A stretch of 5,691 bases of DNA from Collinsella sp. GTDB taxonomy: Bacteria > Actinomycetota > Coriobacteriia > Coriobacteriales > Coriobacteriaceae. The DNA lies in NCBI GenBank assembly GCA_019413955.1, contig DXMX01000038.1, positions 1 through 5,691 of the forward strand, in the 5' to 3' direction. Position numbers and translations under genes: made by a program. Position 1 is the first letter of the stretch; the number at the start of each line of letters is the position of its first letter. The notes below the pieces were generated by a model that saw only the letters and a program-made list of their open reading frames with translations, made no database searches and was not told the origin of the DNA. This document shows, piece after piece, positions 1 through 4,486 of the stretch.

Positions 1-208
1 TACGCTCGTCAAGGGCGGTGTGCCTATAAAGAAAGTCAACATCGGCAACATGCACATGTCGGAAGGAAAGCGCCAAGTCGCCACCTCCGTCGCAGTTAAC
101 GACGAGGATGTCGCTGCGTTTAAAGAGCTGCAGGAATTGGGGGTGGAGTTGGAGATCAGGCGCGTTCCGAGCACGCCTGTTGAGGACACGAGCAAGCTCT
201 TCTCGTAA
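1..208 (+). CDS. agaB: PTS mannose/fructose/sorbose-family IIB component, AgaB/AgaV type (3' part, start outside window)
   Basis: IIB is the cytoplasmic phosphocarrier that takes phosphate from IIA on a histidine and passes it to the sugar entering through IIC/IID. Only the last 68 codons are present; the first complete codon starts at base 2 and TAA is at 206-208. The visible part contains VNIGNMHMSEGKRQ, then a V-x-V-x-D-E-D segment and a C-terminal GVELEIRRVP. As I recall them, these are conserved in the second half of mannose-family IIB domains, and the NMH-SEGKRQ wording is closest to AgaB/AgaV. The phosphorylated histidine lies upstream of the window. A complete IIB is usually about 155-165 residues, so more than half is missing. 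IIC and IID follow on the same strand, which fits one transporter operon. The GTG at 20 is internal, because the conserved domain continues upstream of it. Confidence 0.88.
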   Translation, partial: TLVKGGVPIKKVNIGNMHMSEGKRQVATSVAVNDEDVAAFKELQELGVELEIRRVPSTPVEDTSKLFS

Positions 209-225
209 TCCTCGTGATCCACGTT

Positions 226-275
226 GTCAGGAGTGAAACCCTGACGTTCTGTACGTGAAATCCAAAGTGCGTACA
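226..275 (+). repeat. Two tandem small inverted repeats in the IIB-IIC gap
   Basis: The 90-nt gap between IIB and IIC holds two possible RNA hairpins. The first pairs GTCAGG (226-231) with CCTGAC (240-245) around an 8-nt loop. The second pairs TGTACGT (250-256) with GCGTACA (269-275) around a 12-nt loop, with one G-U pair. Neither is followed by a U-run, so they do not look like terminators. A role in mRNA processing, differential stability or translation of agaC is possible but is inference only. No other gene or promoter is clear in this gap. Confidence 0.4.
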
Positions 276-284
276 TACATTTTG

Positions 285-293
285 AAAGGAGGA
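285..293 (+). promoter_or_regulatory. Strong ribosome binding site of agaC
   Basis: AAAGGAGGA lies 5 nt before the ATG at 299 and is a near-perfect complement of the 16S 3' end. It fixes the start of the IIC gene and suggests a high translation rate. Confidence 0.85.
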
Positions 294-298
294 GCAAG

Positions 299-1099
299 AT
301 GGAATACTCGATCATCCAGATCGCTCTGGTCTTCGTCGTCACGTTCATCGCGGCAATCGACCAGTTTGACTTCCTCGAGTCTCTCTATCAGCCCATCGTC
401 ACCGGCGCCGTCATCGGTCTTATCCTTGGCGACCTCAACACCGGTCTTCTCGTGGGTGGTACCTATCAGCTCATGACGATCGGCAACATGCCGATCGGAG
501 GCGCTCAGCCGCCTAACGCCGTCATCGGCGGCATCATGGCAGCCATTCTCGCTATCGCCACGGGCCTCGAGCCCAACGCGGCAGTCGGCCTCGCCATTCC
601 GTTCGCTCTGCTTGGCCAGCTTGGCGTTACCCTGGTCTTCACGCTTATGTCCCCGCTTATGTCCACGGCCGATAACATGGCTCACAACGCGGACACCAAG
701 GGCATCGAGCGCCTGAACTACTTCGCCATGGCTCTGCTCGGCCTGATCTTCGCTGTCGTCGTCACCCTGTTCTTCATCGCTGGCGCTACCATCGGTCAGA
801 CCATCGCTTCTGCCATCCCGACTTGGCTGCAGACCGGTCTCTCCGCTGCAGGCGGCATGATGCGCTTTGTCGGCTTCGCCGTCCTGCTCAAGGTTATGAT
901 GAACCGCGATATGTGGGGCTTCTTCCTCATGGGCTTTGGCCTCGCGCTCATCACCGTTGCCAACGATTCGCTGGCAACCCCTGCTCTGCTCATCCTCGCT
1001 CTCATCGGCTTCGGCATCGCTTTCTGGGACTTCCAGCAGCAGACCGAGCTGAAGGGTGCAGCTGTTTCTGACGGAGGTGACTTCGAAGATGGCATCTAA
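299..1099 (+). CDS. agaC: PTS N-acetylgalactosamine-type IIC membrane component (AgaC)
   Basis: IIC is the membrane channel subunit that, with IID, binds and translocates the sugar while IIB phosphorylates it. The product has 266 residues, the usual size for mannose-family IIC proteins. It is mostly hydrophobic, with several membrane segments (for example about 4-20, 34-52, 76-110, 141-165, 190-240). Landmarks are the GLILGDLNTG stretch (40-49), GGTYQLMTIG (53-62), GGAQPPN (67-73), the polar segment ADTKGIERLNY (131-141), GFAVLLKVMMN (192-202) and a C-terminal DFEDGI. From memory, E. coli AgaC has closely similar GAQPPN, NAD-x-x-GIER-x-NY, GFAVLLK-MM and EFEDGI segments; ManY fits less well. 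This is why a GalNAc/galactosamine role is preferred over mannose. The gene follows IIB after 90 nt and overlaps IID by 11 nt. Exact substrate specificity cannot be read from sequence alone. Confidence 0.92.
   Translation: MEYSIIQIALVFVVTFIAAIDQFDFLESLYQPIVTGAVIGLILGDLNTGLLVGGTYQLMTIGNMPIGGAQPPNAVIGGIMAAILAIATGLEPNAAVGLAIPFALLGQLGVTLVFTLMSPLMSTADNMAHNADTKGIERLNYFAMALLGLIFAVVVTLFFIAGATIGQTIASAIPTWLQTGLSAAGGMMRFVGFAVLLKVMMNRDMWGFFLMGFGLALITVANDSLATPALLILALIGFGIAFWDFQQQTELKGAAVSDGGDFEDGI
1073..1080 (+). promoter_or_regulatory. Ribosome binding site of agaD inside the end of agaC
   Basis: GGAGGTGA sits 8 nt before the ATG at 1089 and within the agaC reading frame. It decides the start of IID. 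The upstream in-frame GTG at 1056 has no comparable site in front of it. Confidence 0.85.
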
Positions 1100-2171
1100 T
1101 GAGTATGTGATCCCGGAGCACTACGAGGATCTCACTCCTGCTCCGCAGCTCGACCAGAAGACCCTCAACAAGATGGCTTGGCGCTCCTGCTTCCTGCAGG
1201 CATCGTTCAACTACGAGCGCATGCAGGCCGCTGGCTGGCTTTACTCCATCATCCCCGGTCTGGAGAAGATCCACACCAACAAGAACGACCTCGCGGCTTC
1301 CATGAGCCACAACCTGGAGTTCTTCAACACCCACCCGTTCCTCGTCACCTTTGTTATGGGCATCGTGCTTTCGCTCGAGCAGAACAAGGTTGACATCCCC
1401 ACGATCCGCGCCGTCCGCGTCGCCGCAATGGGCCCGCTCGGTGGTATCGGTGACGCCCTGTTCTGGCTGACGCTCGTGCCTATCACGGCCGGCATCACCT
1501 CCAACATGGCCATCAACGGCAACGCCGCTGCACCGATCATCTTCCTGGTGATCTTCAACGTCGTCCAGTTCGCTCTGCGCTTCTGGCTCATGAACTGGTC
1601 CTACAAGCTTGGCACCAGCGCTATTGACGCTCTGACCGCCAACATGCAGGCCTTCACGCGTGCCGCTTCCATCATGGGCGTCTTCGTCGTCGGTTGCCTG
1701 GTCGTCACCATGGGTGGCACCCAGATCAACCTCCAGATCCCCAACGGCACCACCCGTGGCCTCTCCGCTACTACCGTGATCGTCTCCGAGAAGGAGGCCG
1801 AGAACTTCACCGGTATGGAGGGCATCGATACCGAGACCGCTGAGGCCGGTACCATCGCCATGACCGATAAGGACGGCAACGCCCTTACCGCTTCCGATGC
1901 CGACGGCAACGCTGTCGAGTGCGGCGTCACCGATCTGGGTAACGGCATGGAGTCCGTGACCTACGGCACCGTTACCGAGGATCCGGTCAACTTCTCTGTT
2001 GCCGACACCCTCAACACCATCGTCCCGAAGCTCGTCCCGCTTATGCTTACGCTGCTGCTTTACTACATGTTCGCTAAGCACAGCTGGACCCCGACCAAGG
2101 GCATTCTCCTGCTCTTCGTCCTTGGCATCCTGGGCGCTGGCCCGCTTGGTCTCTGGCCGAGCATCTGGTAA
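1089..2171 (+). CDS. agaD: PTS N-acetylgalactosamine-type IID membrane component (AgaD) with expanded loop
   Basis: IID forms the transmembrane sugar-translocation complex with IIC. The start is ATG 1089, chosen from the SD at 1073-1080; this gives 360 residues and an 11-nt overlap with agaC, suggesting translational coupling. The family signature is clear: RSCFLQASFNYERMQAAG (32-49), HNLEFFNTHPFLV (74-86), MGIVLSLEQ (90-98), MGPLGGIGDALFW (114-126), then hydrophobic segments near 150-168, 194-210, 310-329 and 337-356. As I recall, E. coli AgaD carries nearly the same LQASFNYERMQ, NLEF-NTHP and GPI-GIGDAIFW motifs. Family members are usually about 260-285 residues, so this one is long. The excess is mainly an acidic hydrophilic segment at about 217-303 between two membrane helices. 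It contains two 10-residue units starting DKDGNA and DADGNA. The reading frame is intact through the insertion and codon use matches the rest of the gene. Confidence 0.92.
   Translation: MASNEYVIPEHYEDLTPAPQLDQKTLNKMAWRSCFLQASFNYERMQAAGWLYSIIPGLEKIHTNKNDLAASMSHNLEFFNTHPFLVTFVMGIVLSLEQNKVDIPTIRAVRVAAMGPLGGIGDALFWLTLVPITAGITSNMAINGNAAAPIIFLVIFNVVQFALRFWLMNWSYKLGTSAIDALTANMQAFTRAASIMGVFVVGCLVVTMGGTQINLQIPNGTTRGLSATTVIVSEKEAENFTGMEGIDTETAEAGTIAMTDKDGNALTASDADGNAVECGVTDLGNGMESVTYGTVTEDPVNFSVADTLNTIVPKLVPLMLTLLLYYMFAKHSWTPTKGILLLFVLGILGAGPLGLWPSIW
1737..1997 (+). other. Acidic insertion domain within AgaD (residues about 217-303)
   Basis: This part of agaD codes for a hydrophilic segment between the helix ending near residue 210 and the one beginning near 310. 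I count about 16 Asp/Glu against 3 Arg/Lys. It is rich in Thr, Gly and Ala and has one Cys (278). Residues 260-279 form two 10-residue units, DKDGNALTAS and DADGNAVECG. They are encoded around an exact 11-nt direct repeat, GACGGCAACGC, at 1872-1882 and 1902-1912. In E. coli ManZ the corresponding link is roughly 20 residues. By homology with lactococcal Man-PTS IID the loop should face outside the cell; that placement is inferred, not shown here. Confidence 0.65.
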
Positions 2172-2179
2172 GGCTCTAG

Positions 2180-2224
2180 CTTGAGGGGTGTGTCCCTACG
2201 CGGCTCACACCCCGACCCCTTAAG
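2180..2224 (+). repeat. Overlapping alternative inverted repeats after agaD
   Basis: GGGGTGTG (2185-2192) can pair with CACACCCC (2206-2213). Alternatively CTTGAGGGGT (2180-2189) can pair with ACCCCTTAAG (2215-2224), with one G-U pair. The two stems share the G-run and exclude each other. No U-run follows, so this is not itself a terminator; it lies just before the real one. A role in protecting the 3' end of the transport mRNA is possible. Confidence 0.45.
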
Positions 2225-2237
2225 CCATGTGTATGTT

Positions 2238-2277
2238 AAAAGCCGCGTGCTCGAAAGAGCGCGCGGCTTTTGTTTTC
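2238..2277 (+). terminator. Intrinsic terminator of the IIB-IIC-IID operon
   Basis: AAAAGCCGCGTGCTC (2238-2252) pairs with GAGCGCGCGGCTTTT (2257-2271) as a 15-bp stem with one G-U pair and a GAAA tetraloop. TGTTTTC follows. The A-run before and U-run after could also allow function on the opposite strand. It separates the transport operon from the regulator gene. Confidence 0.92.
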
Positions 2278-2278
2278 T

Positions 2279-2307
2279 TAATGATTCGGGTGTGGCAGAC
2301 AGATAAT
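2279..2307 (+). promoter_or_regulatory. Possible promoter of the GntR-family gene
   Basis: GATAAT (2302-2307) matches the -10 consensus at five of six positions. The candidate -35, TAATGA at 2279-2284 with a 17-nt spacer, is poor. A promoter is expected here because a strong terminator ends just upstream, but the exact hexamers are uncertain. Confidence 0.35.
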
Positions 2308-2310
2308 GCA

Positions 2311-2328
2311 TAACACCCTAGGTAGTTA
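2311..2328 (+). promoter_or_regulatory. Imperfect palindrome upstream of the GntR-family gene, candidate operator
   Basis: TAACACCCTAGGTAGTTA is an 18-bp palindrome in which 14 positions are symmetric, centred on CCTAGG. It begins 3 nt after the candidate -10, where a repressor would block transcription. It ends 28 nt before the ATG at 2357. It does not match the TGGT-N4-ACCA layout seen before agaS, though GGTAGT here is the complement of ACTACC there. Autoregulation is a guess. Confidence 0.35.
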
Positions 2329-2356
2329 GCCGAATTCGAGCAAAAGGGAGGATAGG

Positions 2357-3088
2357 ATGGCGATCGGAGCGCGTAAGCAACCGCTGTACGATCAGCTGGT
2401 CGATATTCTGACCGAAAAGATTGACCATGAATATCGCGCCGGTGACATGATTCCTTCCGAGCGCGAACTTTCGGAGCGCTATGGTCTCTCGCGCACTACG
2501 GTACGCCTGGCTCTGCAGGAACTGGAGCGTTTAGGACTGGTGGTTCGGCAGCACGGTCGCGGTACCTTTGTGACCGACCGTTCGGCAAAAGCAACCAATC
2601 TTATGCAGTCCTACAGCTTTACCGAGCAGATGCGCGCGATGGGTCGAGAACCCGAGACCACGATTCTCGAGTTTTGCGAGATGGAGGCCGATAAGAATCT
2701 GGCCGAGCATATGGGATTGCGCATCGGTGATCGCATTTTTAAGCTCAAGCGTCTTCGCTCTGCCGACAACATGCCCATGATGGTCGAACGCAGCTATCTA
2801 CCGGTTCGTCAATTTCTGTCCCTAAAGCGACCGCTGCTGGAGCGTAAGCCGCTTTACGATGTGATTGAGCAGGACTTTCAGCAAAAGATTCGCGTGGCCG
2901 AAGAGGAGTTCTATGCGAGCATAGCCCGTCCCACCGATGCCCACCTTTTGGGAATTGTCGAGGGCTCGCCTGTGCTCGATTTGGTCAGGACTACGTATAA
3001 CGAGTCAAACGAGGTAGTGGAGTACACACTCTCGGTTGCTCGTGCCGATCAGTTTAAATACAAGGTTTACCACCAGCGCAGTAACTAG
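2357..3088 (+). CDS. GntR-family (HutC/UTRA subfamily) transcriptional regulator, likely amino-sugar responsive
   Basis: The product is a 243-residue DNA-binding regulator of standard HutC-subfamily length. Residues about 9-73 are the winged helix-turn-helix: PLYDQLVDIL, then PSERELSERYGLSRTTVRLAL (33-53; recognition helix about 45-56) and the wing VRQHGRGTFV (63-72). Residues about 85-240 form a UTRA ligand-binding domain, with SFTEQMRAMGREP (87-99), KRLR (131-134), ERSYLP (144-149) and VEYTLSVARAD (221-231) in the usual order. UTRA regulators such as NagR/YvoA and DasR sense amino-sugar phosphates. Its position between PTS and agaS genes suggests control of this pathway, but the ligand is inferred. 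GGGAGGA (2346-2352) lies 4 nt before the ATG. Codon use is more mixed (TTA, CTA, ATA, many T-ending codons) than in its neighbours, which fits low expression. No convincing terminator follows, so read-through into agaS is possible. Confidence 0.9.
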   Translation: MAIGARKQPLYDQLVDILTEKIDHEYRAGDMIPSERELSERYGLSRTTVRLALQELERLGLVVRQHGRGTFVTDRSAKATNLMQSYSFTEQMRAMGREPETTILEFCEMEADKNLAEHMGLRIGDRIFKLKRLRSADNMPMMVERSYLPVRQFLSLKRPLLERKPLYDVIEQDFQQKIRVAEEEFYASIARPTDAHLLGIVEGSPVLDLVRTTYNESNEVVEYTLSVARADQFKYKVYHQRSN

Positions 3089-3126
3089 TGCTCGCATCGT
3101 TTCCATATGGTGATTCTTTGCATTTA

Positions 3127-3148
3127 ACTGGTTACTACCAGATAACCA
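3127..3148 (+). promoter_or_regulatory. DasR/NagR-like operator with three half-sites before agaS
   Basis: CTGGT-TACT-ACCAG (3128-3141) is a perfect inverted repeat with 5-bp arms. A second, overlapping one pairs TGGTTA (3129-3134) with TAACCA (3143-3148). Together they give TGGT, ACCA and ACCA half-sites at 3129, 3137 and 3145, spaced by 8 bp. The Streptomyces DasR dre element is, from memory, ACTGGTCTAGACCAGT-like; bases 3127-3142 agree with that at 11 of 16 positions, including all ten arm positions. The site covers the expected -35 region of the agaS promoter, so binding would repress. The adjacent GntR/UTRA protein is the obvious candidate. Confidence 0.7.
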
Positions 3149-3163
3149 ACCGAAGTGTATAAT
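3135..3163 (+). promoter_or_regulatory. agaS promoter
   Basis: A perfect TATAAT -10 lies at 3158-3163, which puts the start of transcription near 3170 and about 33 nt before the ATG. The hexamer 17 nt upstream, CTACCA (3135-3140), matches the -35 consensus at only three positions and lies inside the inverted repeats. Confidence 0.7.
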
Positions 3164-3202
3164 TGCACGTCAGAGGATTACTTCTAGAGAGAGGTATTAG
3201 AA

Positions 3203-4369
3203 ATGTTCGAGAAGAGTGTCGAGGAACTCACCGAGCTCGGCGCCCAGATCACCACGGCCGAGATTGCTCAGCAGCCCGAGCTTTGGCGTGATACGCTCAA
3301 CATCTATCGCGAGAACAAGGAGGCCATCGAGGCCTTCCTGGCCGAGGCTCGCGCTATGGGCGAGGGTCGTCTGTCCGTTGTCTTCACCGGTGCCGGTACG
3401 TCCGACTACGTTGGCGATACCTGCGCCCCGTACCTGCGTCACGCTGGCAACACTGATCTCTACGACTTTAAGCCCATCGCCACGACCGACATCGTGAGCG
3501 CCCCGCGCGACTTCCTGCGCGCCGAGGATCCCACGCTCGTGGTTTCCTTTGCCCGCTCTGGCAACAGCCCCGAGAGCCTTGCCGCCGTTGCCGTTGCCAA
3601 GGAACTCGTCCACAACGTCAAGTTCCTCAACATCACCTGCGCTCCCGAGGGCAAGCTTGCCGTCGAGTCTGCCGATGATCCCAATGCGCTGACGCTGCTC
3701 ATTCCGCGCGCCAACGACAAGGGCTTCGCCATGACCGGTTCTTATTCCTGCATGACCCTGCTCTCCACCCTTATTTTCGACACTGCCTCTGACGAGCAGA
3801 AGGCCGAGTGGGTCGAGACGATTGCCAAGATGGGCGAGGAGGTCATCTCCCGTGAGCCCGAGATCGCCGATTACCTGGCTGGCGATTTCAACCGCGTGAC
3901 CTACTTGGGTTCTGGCTCCTTCGGTGGCCTTGCTCAGGAGAGCCAGCTCAAGATCCTCGAGCTCGCTCACGGTCTGGTCGCTACTTCCTACGACACCTCC
4001 ATGGGCTATCGTCACGGACCTAAGTCCTTCGTCGACGATAAGACGCTCGTCTTCGTGTTCGTCAACAACGACGCCTACACCCGTCAGTACGACATCGACA
4101 TCCTCAACGAGATCGGTGGCGACGAGATCGCTCAGCACACCATCGCCGTTCAGCAGGAAGGTGCCACCGTCTATGAGGGTGAGTCCTTCACCTTTAAGGG
4201 CTGCGAGGCACTTCCCGAGGGTTACCTTGCTCTGCCGTTCGTGATGTTTGCCCAGGCTATCAGCCTGCTCAACTCCGTCCGCGTGGGCAACACGCCCGAT
4301 ACGCCGAGCCCCACCGGCACGGTCAACCGCGTGGTTAAGGGCGTGACGATTCACCCCTTCACCGCTTAA
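3203..4369 (+). CDS. agaS: AgaS: galactosamine-6-phosphate deaminase/isomerase, SIS-domain sugar isomerase
   Basis: AgaS converts galactosamine-6-phosphate to tagatose-6-phosphate and ammonia in the cytoplasm (known for characterised AgaS; inferred here). The product has 388 residues, against about 384 in E. coli. It has two SIS (sugar isomerase) domains. The first (about 50-190) carries FTGAGTSDYVGD (61-72) and SFARSGNSPES (115-125), the phosphosugar-binding serine-rich loops. The second (about 215-365) carries YLGSGSFGGLAQESQLKILE (234-253), YRHGPKSFV (269-277) and NTPDTPSPTGTVNRVV (363-378). The RHGP motif and the C-terminal GT-NRVVKGVTIHPF are typical of AgaS and distinguish it from GlmS or plain isomerases. 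GAGGT at 3191-3195 is 7 nt before the ATG. It has its own operator-controlled promoter and terminator. It is flanked by the regulator and the deacetylase, the enzyme that would make its substrate. Confidence 0.93.
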   Translation: MFEKSVEELTELGAQITTAEIAQQPELWRDTLNIYRENKEAIEAFLAEARAMGEGRLSVVFTGAGTSDYVGDTCAPYLRHAGNTDLYDFKPIATTDIVSAPRDFLRAEDPTLVVSFARSGNSPESLAAVAVAKELVHNVKFLNITCAPEGKLAVESADDPNALTLLIPRANDKGFAMTGSYSCMTLLSTLIFDTASDEQKAEWVETIAKMGEEVISREPEIADYLAGDFNRVTYLGSGSFGGLAQESQLKILELAHGLVATSYDTSMGYRHGPKSFVDDKTLVFVFVNNDAYTRQYDIDILNEIGGDEIAQHTIAVQQEGATVYEGESFTFKGCEALPEGYLALPFVMFAQAISLLNSVRVGNTPDTPSPTGTVNRVVKGVTIHPFTA

Positions 4370-4387
4370 TCGCGTCCCCCTGTAAGG

Positions 4388-4428
4388 GCGCCCGTCCGCT
4401 CATAACGGCGGGCGGGCGCTTTTTGTTT
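4388..4428 (+). terminator. Intrinsic terminator of agaS
   Basis: GCGCCCGTCCGC (4388-4399) pairs with GCGGGCGGGCGC (4408-4419) as a 12-bp, almost all G-C stem with one G-U pair and an 8-nt loop. TTTTTGTTTT follows. It lies 18 nt after the agaS stop and should isolate agaS from the deacetylase gene. Confidence 0.95.
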
Positions 4429-4441
4429 TACGTGAGCTGGG

Positions 4442-4447
4442 TATAAG
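4442..4447 (+). promoter_or_regulatory. Candidate -10 of the nagA promoter
   Basis: TATAAG matches the -10 consensus at five of six positions and lies 39 nt before the start codon. No good -35 is seen; the expected position falls in the T-run of the preceding terminator. A separate promoter is expected because of that terminator, but this assignment is tentative. Confidence 0.4.
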
Positions 4448-4475
4448 CATTACCACAGTCAACTGCTTTAGAAGC

Positions 4476-4481
4476 GAGGAG
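4476..4481 (+). promoter_or_regulatory. Ribosome binding site deciding the nagA start
   Basis: GAGGAG ends 5 nt before the ATG at 4487. The in-frame GTG at 4481 overlaps this site and so cannot be served by it, which favours the ATG. Confidence 0.8.
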
Positions 4482-4486
4482 TGCAT

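Noticed and set aside
1056..1088. Earlier in-frame GTG start for agaD
   Set aside because: It lacks an upstream Shine-Dalgarno and would add 11 residues unlike family N-termini, whereas ATG 1089 has GGAGGTGA at 8 nt.
1861..1920. DxDGN units as true EF-hand or dockerin calcium sites
   Set aside because: The spacing does not give the DxDxDG-x-I/L/V loop pattern, so calcium binding cannot be claimed; they may simply be turns in beta-hairpins.
1737..1997. Insertion in agaD as a mobile element or assembly/frameshift artefact
   Set aside because: The frame is open throughout, codon use matches the flanks, the downstream helices are normal, and no terminal repeats or target duplication are visible.
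1002..2081. Long open frame on the - strand opposite agaC/agaD (359 codons)
   Set aside because: Low-complexity product rich in Gly, Asp, Glu, Val and His, lying entirely opposite well-supported PTS genes; a coding shadow.
3103..3110. CCATATGG palindrome after the regulator gene
   Set aside because: Eight bases with no loop or U-run; neither a terminator nor a recognisable operator.
3197..4354. Long open frame on the - strand opposite agaS (385 codons)
   Set aside because: It mirrors almost the whole of agaS, has no recognisable domain, and is a by-product of GC-rich, strongly biased codons on the coding strand.
4456..4465. Small palindrome CAGTCAACTG before nagA, and GGTA/TACC arms at 4440-4454, as a second regulator operator
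   Set aside because: Arms are only 4 bp and do not match the TGGT-N4-ACCA layout; such short symmetry is expected by chance.
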